Shown here: piece by piece, positions 53,774 through 62,429 of the stretch
How the letters are laid out: each line of letters begins with the position of its first letter
How positions within the stretch are numbered: the first letter of the stretch is position 1
DNA from: Paracoccus sp. C2R09
GTDB lineage: Bacteria; Pseudomonadota; Alphaproteobacteria; Rhodobacterales; Rhodobacteraceae
NCBI RefSeq assembly: GCF_018860625.1
Contig: NZ_JAHKQB010000014.1
Coordinates: forward strand, 124,001 to 188,000
DNA: 64,000 bases
Direction: 5' to 3'
Notes under the pieces: model-generated
What the model saw: the letters and a program-made list of their open reading frames with translations, nothing else
The model's database searches: none
Told to the model about the DNA's origin: nothing
Position numbers and translations under genes: made by a program

Positions 53774-55084
53774 TCAGATCAGCAGCAGGATGCCCCCGAT
53801 CACCACGCCGGTGATCAGCAGCTGCACGACGCAGAAGCCCATGATGTCGCGTGCCTTCAGCCCGGCGATCCCCAGCATCGGCAGCGCCCAGAAGGGTTGC
53901 AGCAGGTTCGTCCAGGCATCGCCCCATGCGACCCCCATCGCGACGCGCGCGGCATCCGCGCCAAGCGCCTCGGCCGCGGGCAGCATCACCGGCGCCTGCA
54001 CCGCCCATTGCCCGCCGCCCGATGGCACGAAGACGTTCACGATGCCCGCGCTGATGAAGCTCCAGAAGGGCAGGGTTTCCGCGGTCGAGATGGACACGAA
54101 CCATTCCGACATGGAGGCGGCCAGCCCGCTCTGGATCATGATCGCCATGATGCCCGCATAGAAGGGGAACTGGATCACGATCCCCGCGCCCCCGCGCATG
54201 GCGTCGTCCAGCGCATTCAGCATGCTGCGCGGGCTGCCATGCAGGACGATGCCCAGGAACAGGAACAGGAAGTTCACGACGTTCAGGTTCAGCGCCCCGC
54301 CGCCCGTGAAGTGCAGCAGCAGCCACAGCAGGCCGGGGATGCCGATCAGATACATCAGCAGGGGGCTGTTCTCCAGCCGCTCGGCCGGGGTCATGGCCGT
54401 GGTGCGGGCGGGTGTCTCGCGTTCGGCCAGGGTGTCGGGATCGACCAGGACCTCCTCGGCGGTGTCGGGCAGCATGGCGCGGTTGACCAGCGGCATGACC
54501 ACGAACAGCGCCACCACGATCGCCAGGTTCCAGCCCGAGAAGATCGTCTGCGAGGTCGGGATCACCCCGATCTGGCTCTCGGTGAAATGGCCCGGCGTGG
54601 CGATGGTCAGCGGGATCGAACCTGCAAGCCCCCCGTGCCAGACCACGAAGCCGGAATAGGCGGCGGCGACCAGAAGCCGGTAATCGACGCGGATCTGGCG
54701 CGCCAGCTCCTTGGCGAAGATCGCGCCGACGACCAGCCCGAAGCCCCAGTTGATCCAGCTTGCGGCCAGCGACACCAGCGACACCAGCAGGATCGCCCCG
54801 CCCCGGCTGCGCGCAAGGCCCGCCATCCGGGCCAGCAGCCTGCGAACGGGCGGCGAGGATGCGAGGATGTAGCCCGTGACCAGCACCAGCAGCATCTGCA
54901 TCGCGAATTGCAGCAGTTCCCAGAAGCCGCCGCCCCAGATCCGCGCCAGCTCGACCGGGCCGGTGCCCTGGGTCAGCATGGCGGCCGCGGCCGCGATCAG
55001 GGTCAGAACGACCACGAAGATGAAGGGGTCGGGCAGCCATCGCTCCATCAGGCGCGTGGCGGGACGCGACAATATCCTCAGCAT
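53774..55084 (-). CDS. atoE: Short-chain fatty acid permease (AtoE family)
   Basis: This 436-residue membrane protein of the AtoE/TIGR00366 family begins LMERWLPDPFIFVVVLTLIA and contains SWINWGFGLVVGAIFAKELA, FVVWHGGLAGSIPLTIATPG and NVFVPSGGGQWAVQAPVMLP. It probably imports butyrate, acetoacetate or similar acids, feeding acyl-CoA and polyhydroxybutyrate metabolism. GAGGAGG precedes the ATG. No acetoacetyl-CoA transferase genes flank it. The type I secretion adaptor gene ends 60 bases upstream on the same strand. Confidence 0.9.
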   Translation of the reverse strand: MLRILSRPATRLMERWLPDPFIFVVVLTLIAAAAAMLTQGTGPVELARIWGGGFWELLQFAMQMLLVLVTGYILASSPPVRRLLARMAGLARSRGGAILLVSLVSLAASWINWGFGLVVGAIFAKELARQIRVDYRLLVAAAYSGFVVWHGGLAGSIPLTIATPGHFTESQIGVIPTSQTIFSGWNLAIVVALFVVMPLVNRAMLPDTAEEVLVDPDTLAERETPARTTAMTPAERLENSPLLMYLIGIPGLLWLLLHFTGGGALNLNVVNFLFLFLGIVLHGSPRSMLNALDDAMRGGAGIVIQFPFYAGIMAIMIQSGLAASMSEWFVSISTAETLPFWSFISAGIVNVFVPSGGGQWAVQAPVMLPAAEALGADAARVAMGVAWGDAWTNLLQPFWALPMLGIAGLKARDIMGFCVVQLLITGVVIGGILLLI

Positions 55085-55144
55085 GTTTTTCCTCCTCGGT
55101 TGCCGGGCGAAGGCTGCGGCAACCGAAGGGGGATGGCAAGCGGA

Positions 55145-56443
55145 TCAGCTTTCGCGGAAGGCCCTGTTGAAGTAATCGGCCAGCGGCTTGACCAGATAGG
55201 CCATGGGGCTGCGTTCGCCCGTCTGGATATAGACCTCGACCGGCATGCCGGGGACCAGCGCCAGATCGCCCAGCTTGGCCATCTGGTCCTGCGGGATCGA
55301 CACCTCGGCCCGGTAATAGGGCACCTGCGTGGCCTCGTCGATCAGCGCATCTGCCGAGATGCGTTCCAGCTGGCCGTCGATCTCGGGCGTGGTCCGCGAC
55401 GAGAAGGCCGAGAAGCGCAGCACCACCGGCTGGCCGGGCTGCACCTCGTCCACGTTGATCGTGGCGACGCGCGCGCCGATCACCAGCGGGCGGTCCTGCG
55501 GGATGATGTACAGGATCGGGTCCGCCGCACGCACGACCGCGCGGGGGGTCGTGACCTGCAGGTTGTAGACGATGCCCGATGCGGGGGCGCGGATCTCCAG
55601 CCGGCTGATCTGCTCGATCAGGCTGCGGCGGCGTTCGGCCAGCTCCAGCTCGCGATAGCCGAGATCGCGCAGCTCGGTCTCGGCCACCTCGCGGCGTTCC
55701 GCGTTCAGGCCAAGGCGCTGGATCTCGATCTCGGTCTTGCGGATCTCGGCCGAGGCGCGACTGGCCTGCAGCGAACCCAGTTCGCCGTCCATGCGCGCGG
55801 CCTCGCGTTCCAGGGCCAGCACGCGGGATGCCTGCGCAAGGCCGCGATCTAGCAGGCTCTGCTGATCGGCCAGTTCGCGCCCGATCAGTTCGCGCTGCGT
55901 GGCCAGCGCCTCGATCTGCGCGTCGACGCCCTTCACCTCGCTGTCAATCTGCTCGGACTGCTTTTCCAGCTGGTCCAGCGATTGGCGCAGCGTATCCAGA
56001 CGCGTCGCGAACAGGCTGGTCTGACCGTCGATCAGGTCGCGCAGTTCCTGCGAATCCGCGGATGCCTCGGTCAGTTCCTCGGGGAAGGTGATGGTTTCGG
56101 CATCGCCGCGTTCCGCCTCGAGTCTGCCGCGCCGGGCGAGGATCTCGAAATACTGGCCCTCGACGATGGCAAGCTCGGTCTGCAGCAGGTTGCCGTCCAG
56201 CGCGATCAGCAGGTCGCCCGCCTCGACGCTGGTGCCGTCCTTGACCGCGATGGTCTCGACCACGCCGCCATCCAGATGCTGGACGACCTGGCGCTGCTGC
56301 TCGACCTCGACCTGGCCGCTGGCGACGACCGCCCCCGAGATGTTGGTGACGACCGCCCAGGCGACGAAACCGCCGACCAGCAGCGTTACGGCAAGAATGC
56401 CCGCGACGATGGGGCCGCGGACCGGCCAGCGTTCCTCGGTCAT
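55145..56443 (-). CDS. Type I secretion periplasmic adaptor (HlyD/PrtE type)
   Basis: This 432-residue membrane-fusion protein has one N-terminal helix (about residues 11-33, VAGILAVTLLVGGFVAWAVV). The first half-lipoyl segment is GVVETIAVKDGTSVEAGDLL. A long coiled-coil hairpin spans about 90-285, and the second half-lipoyl is RAPASGIVYNLQVTTPRAVV, followed by a beta-barrel domain ending PMAYLVKPLADYFNRAF. It bridges the ABC exporter and an outer-membrane TolC channel. ATGA overlap with the ABC gene. No TolC gene is in the window. Confidence 0.92.
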   Translation of the reverse strand: MTEERWPVRGPIVAGILAVTLLVGGFVAWAVVTNISGAVVASGQVEVEQQRQVVQHLDGGVVETIAVKDGTSVEAGDLLIALDGNLLQTELAIVEGQYFEILARRGRLEAERGDAETITFPEELTEASADSQELRDLIDGQTSLFATRLDTLRQSLDQLEKQSEQIDSEVKGVDAQIEALATQRELIGRELADQQSLLDRGLAQASRVLALEREAARMDGELGSLQASRASAEIRKTEIEIQRLGLNAERREVAETELRDLGYRELELAERRRSLIEQISRLEIRAPASGIVYNLQVTTPRAVVRAADPILYIIPQDRPLVIGARVATINVDEVQPGQPVVLRFSAFSSRTTPEIDGQLERISADALIDEATQVPYYRAEVSIPQDQMAKLGDLALVPGMPVEVYIQTGERSPMAYLVKPLADYFNRAFRES

Positions 56444-58191
56444 GCGACACCGCCTTTCTTGCCGGCTTCCTTCGCCTGAAGGATCTGGGCCGAGTTCTGG
56501 ACCATCTGCTTGAGAACCTCGTCACGCGGGCCGAAGGCGCGGCGGATGCCGGCCTCCAGCACCAGCAGGGTGTCGCATTCGTTGATGGCGGCGGGGCGGT
56601 GCGCCATGATGACGACCGCGCCGCCCTGGGATTTCACGCGGCGGATCGCACGGTTCAGCGCCTCGGAGCCCTGGTTGTCCAGGTTCGAGTTCGGCTCGTC
56701 CAGGACCAGCAGCACCGGATCGGGATAGAGCGCGCGGGCAAGGCCGATGCGCTGGATCTGGCCCCCGGCCAGGCGGCCCACGGTCTGGCTGATCCGGGTG
56801 TCGTAGCCCTGCGGCAGATCCAGGATCATCTCGTGCGCGGCGGCGGCGCGGGCGGCGGCCACGACGCGTTCGGGATCGGGCTGTTCGGCCAGGCGGGCGA
56901 TGTTTTCCGCGATCGTGCCGTCGAACAGCGTGACCTGCTGGGGAAGATAGCCGATCAGGCTGCCCAGCACGTCGGGCTGATACTGGTCCAGCGTCGCGCC
57001 GCCCAGCCGGATATGGCCCGAACCGGGCCGCCATGCGCCGATCAGCGCGCGGGCCAGGGTGGATTTGCCCGCACCCGAGGGGCCGATGACGCCGATGGCC
57101 GTGCCCGGATCGACATGGAAGCTGACGCCGCGCAGGGTCGCGGTCTGATCGCCCGGAGGCGCGACGGACAGGTTGCGCACGTCGATCCGCGCCTCGGGGC
57201 GGGGCAGGGGCGTGCGCGGCTGTTCGGGGGGCTGCTGGGACAGAAGCGCCGCCAGGCGCTTCCATCCGTCCTGCGCCGCCTGAACGTTGGGCCAGCCGCC
57301 GACCAGCTGATCCACGGGGGCCAGCGCGCGGCCCATCAGGATGGAGCTGGCGATCATCGCGCCCGGCGTCAGCTGCTGCTGCAGCACCAGCCAGGCACCC
57401 GTGGCCAGCATGGCGCTTTGCAGGAACAGCCGGAAGGTCCGCGAAAAGACGGTGAAGCCCGAGGACAGGTCGCCCGCGCGCACGCTGCTGTCCTGCGCCT
57501 GCGACCGCGACCTGCGCCAGCGGCCATAGGTCGCCCCGCGCATCCCCAGGGCGCCGATCACCTCGCCCTCGTCGCGATACAGGTCGGCCATGCGCTGCGC
57601 CTGCGAATTGGCCCCGTTGGACTGCTGCAGCGGCGTCTTGGTCAGCACCCGGTTCGCGATGGTCGAGACGACCAGGATCAGCCCGCCGGCCGTCGCGACC
57701 ACGCCCAGAAGCGGATGGAAGATGTAGACCGCGCCCAGGAACAGCGGTGCCCAGGGCAGGTCGAAGAAGGCCAGCATCACCGGCGATCCGATCAGGCGCT
57801 GCACGGAATCCAGGTCGCGCAGCCCGCTGGCCGTGGCCAGATGCTCGTTGCCCTGCCGCGATCCTTCGGCCAGGGCGGCCTGGAAGACGCGCCCCTCCAT
57901 CCGGTCCTGGAATCGGGCCGCGATGCGCTGCATGACGCGGTTGCGGATCACGTCCACCCCGCCCATCAGCAGGAACAGGAACATGACCAGCACGAACAGT
58001 GCGGTCAACGTCTCGACCGACCGCGAGGCCAGGACGCGATCATAGACCTGCAGCATGAACAGCGGCCCGGTCAGCATCAGCAGGTTCACCACCGCCGAAA
58101 ATATCGCCACCGCCAGGAAAAGCTTCCATCCGGTCGCGCGCGCTTGGCGCAGTTCCTTGTCCCCGTCATGTGGGGTGGGTCTTTGGGCCAT
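56440..58191 (-). CDS. Type I secretion ABC transporter (PrtD type)
   Basis: This 583-residue exporter half-transporter has a membrane domain at about residues 20-310 (no N-terminal peptidase domain) and an ATPase domain at about 330-560. Walker A is VIGPSGAGKSTLARALIG, the Q-loop YLPQQVTLFDG, Walker B PVLLVLDEPNSNLDNQG, and the H-loop IMAHRP. The signature reads GRLAGGQIQRIGLARAL, with Ala where Ser of LSGGQ is standard. No RTX-type substrate gene is nearby. An inverted repeat lies 45 bases upstream of the ATG. It is the first gene of a pair with the adaptor. Confidence 0.93.
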   Translation of the reverse strand: MAQRPTPHDGDKELRQARATGWKLFLAVAIFSAVVNLLMLTGPLFMLQVYDRVLASRSVETLTALFVLVMFLFLLMGGVDVIRNRVMQRIAARFQDRMEGRVFQAALAEGSRQGNEHLATASGLRDLDSVQRLIGSPVMLAFFDLPWAPLFLGAVYIFHPLLGVVATAGGLILVVSTIANRVLTKTPLQQSNGANSQAQRMADLYRDEGEVIGALGMRGATYGRWRRSRSQAQDSSVRAGDLSSGFTVFSRTFRLFLQSAMLATGAWLVLQQQLTPGAMIASSILMGRALAPVDQLVGGWPNVQAAQDGWKRLAALLSQQPPEQPRTPLPRPEARIDVRNLSVAPPGDQTATLRGVSFHVDPGTAIGVIGPSGAGKSTLARALIGAWRPGSGHIRLGGATLDQYQPDVLGSLIGYLPQQVTLFDGTIAENIARLAEQPDPERVVAAARAAAAHEMILDLPQGYDTRISQTVGRLAGGQIQRIGLARALYPDPVLLVLDEPNSNLDNQGSEALNRAIRRVKSQGGAVVIMAHRPAAINECDTLLVLEAGIRRAFGPRDEVLKQMVQNSAQILQAKEAGKKGGVA

Positions 58192-58235
58192 CGTCCGTCC
58201 AGTTCCGTCCGGGCCCCGACCTGCGGGGCTTGCCT

Positions 58236-58256
58236 GATATCGGTCACGACCATATC
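58236..58256. promoter_or_regulatory. Inverted repeat upstream of the secretion operon
   Basis: GATATCGGTC (58236-58245) and GACCATATC (58248-58256) are complementary except for one extra C, around a 2-base centre. The site lies 45 bases before the ABC gene ATG and 90 bases before the divergent mlaA start. It has the form of a regulator operator; the regulator is unknown. Confidence 0.45.
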
Positions 58257-58346
58257 ACCGGGCGTGAACAATAAAACCCTGACGTTGGTCCGCGTCCCCC
58301 TTCGGGCGGATATGCGGCACGTCTGCATCGAAAGGTCCGCGCGGAC

Positions 58347-59129
58347 GTGAAAGCCCAGATCCACATCGCCCTGATCGCCGCCCTGATCACCGGGGCCTGC
58401 GCGTCCCAGCCGCGCATGCAGGACGGCGTGCTGATCGACGACCCCTACGAGGCGCAAAACCGCAGGGTCCATGCCTTCAACAAGGGGCTGGATGCGCATG
58501 TCGTGGGTCCGGTCGCGAACCGGCTGAAGGGCGACCCGGCCAAGGCCGCACCCGCCCCGCAGCCGGGCGATCCCATCGGACCCGTGCGCATGATCGCCAA
58601 TGCCGGGCGCAACCTGTCCCTGCCGGGCAAGGCGCTGAACGGGCTGCTGCAGGGGCGTCCGGGCAATGCGGGGCGCAATGCGCTGCGGTTCGCGACCAAC
58701 ACGACAGTGGGGCTGGGCGGCCTGTTCGACCCGGCCACCGACAGTTTCGGCTGGACCGAACGCGACACCGATTTCGGCGAGACGCTGGCCGTCTGGGGCA
58801 CCCCCGAGGGGGCCTATCTGGAGCTGCCGGTCCTCGGACCTTCCACGGTGCGCGACACGGCAGGGCGGGTGGTCGACATCCTCATCGACCCGCTGGCCCA
58901 GGTTCTGGACGCGCCGCAGCGGCGTGCCGGCTTCGGGCTGCGCGTCGCGTCGAAGGCCGCGGATCGCGCCCGCTTCGGCGATACGATAGACGGCATCCTG
59001 CAGGGCAGCGCCGACAGCTATGCCCAGACGCGGCTCATCTGGCTGATGAACCGCCGCCACGACCTAGGAGAGCAAAGTGCAGATTTCGATCCTTACGAAG
59101 ACGCAGCCGCGATCGATCCCTATGAATGA
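58347..59129 (+). CDS. mlaA: MlaA (VacJ) outer-membrane lipoprotein
   Basis: This 260-residue lipoprotein has signal QIHIALIAALITGACASQ with Cys18 and a GTG start. MlaA motifs include DDPYEAQNRRVHAFNKGLDA near the mature N-terminus, LNGLLQGRPGNAGRN and DTDFGETLAVWGTPEGAYLE. It removes mislocalised phospholipids from the outer leaflet of the outer membrane together with MlaC and an MlaFEDB transporter. The last two are not in this window. The C-terminus is acidic (DFDPYEDAAAIDPYE) and overlaps the start of mlaC by 53 bases. Confidence 0.92.
   Translation: MKAQIHIALIAALITGACASQPRMQDGVLIDDPYEAQNRRVHAFNKGLDAHVVGPVANRLKGDPAKAAPAPQPGDPIGPVRMIANAGRNLSLPGKALNGLLQGRPGNAGRNALRFATNTTVGLGGLFDPATDSFGWTERDTDFGETLAVWGTPEGAYLELPVLGPSTVRDTAGRVVDILIDPLAQVLDAPQRRAGFGLRVASKAADRARFGDTIDGILQGSADSYAQTRLIWLMNRRHDLGEQSADFDPYEDAAAIDPYE
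59066..59070 (+). promoter_or_regulatory. Shine-Dalgarno site deciding the mlaC start
   Basis: AGGAG lies six bases before GTG 59077, inside the mlaA coding region. No comparable site precedes the next in-frame ATG at 59122, so the GTG is taken as the mlaC start. Confidence 0.6.
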
Positions 59130-59712
59130 CCGCCGCGGATTCCTGGGCCTGATCGCGTCGGGGGCGGCGCTGATCGCGGCCCCGGCCCGGGCGCTGGATG
59201 CGAACGGGGCGCGGTCCCTGATCGACCGGTCCCTGGCCGAGGTCTATGCCGTGATCAATTCCGGCAAGGCCCCCGCGCAGATGTATCGCGATTTCGAGGG
59301 CATCTTCGCCCGCCATGCCGATGTGGACGTGATCGCGCGTTCCGCCCTGGGGCCGACGGCCCGCCAGATCGATGCGGCACGGTTCGCGGCCTACAGATCG
59401 GCCTTCCAGGGCTATATCGGGCGCAAATACGGCAAGCGGTTCCGCGAATTCATCGGCAGCCGGATCGAGGTGACGGGCTCGCGTCCGCTGAAAAGCTTCT
59501 ATGCCGTGTCCTCGACCGCCTATCTGAACGGACGCGCCCCGATGGAGGTGGAATGGCATGTCTCGGACAAGTCCGGGCGCGACCTGTTCTTCAACATCAT
59601 CATCGAGGGCGTGAACATGCTGGCCAGCGAACGGGCCGAGATCGCGGCGATGCTGGCGCGGCGTAACGGCGACGTGGCCGCCCTGACGGCCGATCTGCAG
59701 CAGGCGGGCTGA
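59077..59712 (+). CDS. mlaC: MlaC-type periplasmic phospholipid-binding protein
   Basis: This 211-residue exported protein of the MlaC/Ttg2D family shuttles phospholipid between MlaA and the inner-membrane MlaFEDB complex. Its N-terminus holds NDRRGFLGLIASGAALIAAP, a twin-arginine-like motif ahead of a hydrophobic core and an ARA cleavage site, suggesting Tat export. Mature features are LIDRSLAEVYAVINSGKAPA, MYRDFEGIFARHADVDVIAR and FFNIIIEGVNMLASERAEIA. The GTG start has a strong ribosome-binding site inside mlaA; ATG 59122 would give a shorter signal peptide. A terminator follows. Confidence 0.88.
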   Translation: MQISILTKTQPRSIPMNDRRGFLGLIASGAALIAAPARALDANGARSLIDRSLAEVYAVINSGKAPAQMYRDFEGIFARHADVDVIARSALGPTARQIDAARFAAYRSAFQGYIGRKYGKRFREFIGSRIEVTGSRPLKSFYAVSSTAYLNGRAPMEVEWHVSDKSGRDLFFNIIIEGVNMLASERAEIAAMLARRNGDVAALTADLQQAG

Positions 59713-59740
59713 TCCTCGACCCTTGAACGCCGCGCAACGA

Positions 59741-59769
59741 AAAAGGCGGGCCGCGATGGCCCGCCTTTT
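59741..59769 (+). terminator. Rho-independent terminator after mlaC
   Basis: A perfect 8-bp stem GGCGGGCC/GGCCCGCC (59745-59752 and 59758-59765) has a 5-base loop, four T residues after it and AAAA before it. It can serve both mlaC and the convergent PBP gene. Confidence 0.9.
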
Positions 59770-59789
59770 GCATGTCTTGGGGGGTCAGG

Positions 59790-62054
59790 TCAGTTCCCGC
59801 CCAGGATCCCGTTCAGCGCGCGTGACAGCGCATCGTCGCTGTTCGATCCGTTGCTGCTGCCGGGCGTGGCGTTGCCCGGATTGGCTGCGGGCGCTTCGCC
59901 CCGGCGTTCGGCCTCGACGGTGTTCATGACGCCGGCCAGTGCCGCGGCCAGCGGATCGTCGGCCGATCCCGAGGTCACGACGCGCGGGGTCGTGTCGCCC
60001 TGCGACATGATGATGCCGCTGCCATCGGGCGACACGGTCGACAGCGCCAGTTCGGGCAGCCCCTCGTGGATCTCGGACATGACGGCCTGCCAGATCTCGG
60101 CCGGAAGACCGCCGCCGGTCACGCCCGACAGGGGGGTGTTGTCGTCGTAACCCATCCAGACGCCGGTCACGTACTGCTCGGTGAAGCCCACGAACCAGGC
60201 ATCGCGATAGCTGCTGGTCGTGCCGGTCTTGCCCGCGACGGGGCGGCTGCCCAGGCTGGCGCGTCCGCCGGTGCCCTCGGTGATGACCTTCTGCATCATG
60301 TAGATCAGCTGACCCGCCGCGCGCTGGCTGATGACGCGGTCGCCGAAGCCGCCTGTCTGGCCCATCATCGGCCGGTCGTCGCCGCGCATCGTCAGGTCGA
60401 TCACCCCATAGGGTGCGACCGAGGTGCCACCGTTGCGGATGCCCGCATAGGCGCCGGTCAGTTCCAGCAGCGTCGCCTCGGACGCGCCCAGCCCCAGCGA
60501 GGGACTGCGGGTCAGGTTGCTGACGATGCCGAAATCATGGGCCACGCGGATGACGGCGTCGCGGCCGACCATCTCCTGCAGGCGGATCGTCGCGACGTTC
60601 AGCGACTGCGCCAGCGCGGTGGCCATGGTGACGGTGCCGTGGAAGCGGCGGGTATAGTTCTGCGGCGACCAGCTCTTGCCGCCCGGGATGCGGATGGTCA
60701 GCGGGCTGTCGTCGATCCGGTCGGACGGCCCGTAGCCGGCCTCCAGCGCCGCGGCATAGACAAAGGGCTTGAAGGACGAGCCGGTCTGGCGCCGCGCCTG
60801 GGTCGCGCGGTTGAAGGCGCCGTTGACCGTGCTGTCGCGCCCGCCGATCATCGCGCGGATCGCACCGTCGGCGGACATGACGACGACGGCGGCCTCGGCC
60901 TCGGATCCGTCCTTGACCTTCTCGTCGAAGACGCGCTGTAGGGCGCGCTCGGCCGCGCGCTGGATGCGCTGGTCGAAGGTGGTGCGGATGGTCACGTCCT
61001 CGGTCGTCTCGCTGGTCAGGAAGCCGGGGCCGGATTCCATCAGCCAATCGGCGAAATATCCGCCCGCCCGCGCATCGGCGGCCTGCGACAGGGTCGCGGG
61101 ATTGGCCCGCGCCTCGGCCAGCTGCTGATCGTCGATATAGCCCTGTTCGGCCATCAGCCCCAGCACGACATTGGCGCGTTCCTGCGCGCGTTCGATGCTG
61201 GCGGTGGGCGCATAGCGGCTGGGCGCGACCAGAAGGCCCGCCAGCATCGCGGCCTCGGCGGGTTTGACCTGACTTGCGGGCTTGTTGAAGTAGCGCTGGC
61301 TTGCGGCTTCGAAGCCGCGCGCGCCGCCGCCCAGATAGGACCGGTTCATGTAGATGTTGAGGATGTCGTCCTTGCCGTATTTCGCCTCCATGGCGAAGGC
61401 GAAGGGGACTTCCTTGATCTTGCGCCACAGGCTGCCGACGCGGCAGGCGGCCTCGAACTCGGCCTCGTTCTTGTATTTGGTCGGGTCGAAGGTCTCGCCC
61501 AGGCACAGAAGCTTGGCGACCTGCTGGGTGATGGTCGAACCGCCATGCCCTTCCAGCGGGCCGCGCCCTTCGGCCATGTTGATCTTGATGGCGCTGGCGA
61601 CGCCGCGCGGGCTGACGCCGAAATGGCGATAGAAGCGGCGGTCCTCGGTCGCGATGACCGCATGCTTCAGGACCGGGGCGATCTGGGTGCTGTCCACCGC
61701 GCCATAGGTCTCGCCGCGCCATGCGAAGACGCGGCCGTCGCGGTCCAGCATGGTGACCGATCCGCGCGCGCGGCCGTCGAACAGGGCCTCGGCCTCGGGG
61801 AGGCTGGCATAGAAATAGGCCGTCGCGGCCCCCACGAGCAGCACCACCGTCATCGCCAGCCGCCAGACCGACCCCCAGAGGATGCGCCAGACGAGCGAGA
61901 CGAAGCCCACGATCCAGCCGACCGGACCGCGCTTCTGGCGACGCGGCTTGTGACGGCGCACCTTCTTCTCGGCAGGTTTGCCTGCTGCCGCGCTGCGCTT
62001 GTCGGCAACGGGGCTCTTGCCCGAGCGGGGCGGGGTTCCGGTGGGTCGTTTCAT
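59790..62054 (-). CDS. Class A penicillin-binding protein (PBP1A family)
   Basis: This 754-residue bifunctional peptidoglycan synthase has a basic cytoplasmic tail (about residues 1-45, PAEKKVRRHKPRRQKRG) and a membrane helix near 48-85. The glycosyltransferase domain has the catalytic Glu in VIATEDRRFYRHFG (about 130) and GGSTITQQVAKLL. The transpeptidase domain has SxxK in TGSSFKPFVYAAAL (about 420), LAQSLNVATI, and VAGKTGTTSSYRDAW. The C-terminal ~70 residues are Gly/Asn/Ser-rich and probably disordered. ATG 62054 is the conserved start; the frame continues to a TTG at 62108. Confidence 0.93.
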   Translation of the reverse strand: MKRPTGTPPRSGKSPVADKRSAAAGKPAEKKVRRHKPRRQKRGPVGWIVGFVSLVWRILWGSVWRLAMTVVLLVGAATAYFYASLPEAEALFDGRARGSVTMLDRDGRVFAWRGETYGAVDSTQIAPVLKHAVIATEDRRFYRHFGVSPRGVASAIKINMAEGRGPLEGHGGSTITQQVAKLLCLGETFDPTKYKNEAEFEAACRVGSLWRKIKEVPFAFAMEAKYGKDDILNIYMNRSYLGGGARGFEAASQRYFNKPASQVKPAEAAMLAGLLVAPSRYAPTASIERAQERANVVLGLMAEQGYIDDQQLAEARANPATLSQAADARAGGYFADWLMESGPGFLTSETTEDVTIRTTFDQRIQRAAERALQRVFDEKVKDGSEAEAAVVVMSADGAIRAMIGGRDSTVNGAFNRATQARRQTGSSFKPFVYAAALEAGYGPSDRIDDSPLTIRIPGGKSWSPQNYTRRFHGTVTMATALAQSLNVATIRLQEMVGRDAVIRVAHDFGIVSNLTRSPSLGLGASEATLLELTGAYAGIRNGGTSVAPYGVIDLTMRGDDRPMMGQTGGFGDRVISQRAAGQLIYMMQKVITEGTGGRASLGSRPVAGKTGTTSSYRDAWFVGFTEQYVTGVWMGYDDNTPLSGVTGGGLPAEIWQAVMSEIHEGLPELALSTVSPDGSGIIMSQGDTTPRVVTSGSADDPLAAALAGVMNTVEAERRGEAPAANPGNATPGSSNGSNSDDALSRALNGILGGN

Positions 62055-62429
62055 GCCAAGGGTGCCTGCGTGACTGCCTGCCGGTTCTGCCGGCGTGATT
62101 GGCCGCAACCTACATGAGTTTCACCTGCAGGGGAATTCCATTGGCCAATTCGTGATCTGCCGGCCCGCCCTTCGGGGGATTCCCGCCGGTCGGCGGATTC
62201 CGTCCCGCCCGACGCCCCCTTTGCATGATCGGCGGGCATATCTGCGTGCCGATCATGCGGACGTGGCCCGTTAGGCGGGCAAGCAGCGCGGAATCTGCAC
62301 ATTACCAAGGCAGATCGCGTTTCCGTGGGCCTGCCCGACGGGCACATCTTTGCCCGATTGACGCAATTGCCGATGAAAAGGGCGATGGCAGCCGGACCGG
62401 CGGCTGTGGCACGAAGCGAGGTTTCAAAT
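62055..62429. other. Divergent intergenic region between the PBP gene and amtB
   Basis: These 375 bases hold no supported gene. The region contains a perfect 11-bp inverted repeat (62223-62258) and a 13-bp near-perfect palindrome TGCCCGACGGGCA (62332-62344), and must carry promoters for both flanking genes. TGCAC...GGCA near 62296-62312 weakly resembles an NtrC half-site pair. I see no convincing sigma-54 promoter. Confidence 0.55.
62223..62258. promoter_or_regulatory. Perfect 11-bp inverted repeat upstream of amtB
   Basis: GCATGATCGGC (62223-62233) and GCCGATCATGC (62248-62258) are exact complements around a 14-base spacer. It lies about 170 bases before both flanking genes. Either a spaced operator or a hairpin is possible. 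There is no T-run. Confidence 0.6.

Noticed and set aside
62408..62426. TGGCACG upstream of amtB as a sigma-54 promoter -24 element
   Set aside because: The -12 TTGC element is missing at the required spacing and the motif is too close to the start codon.
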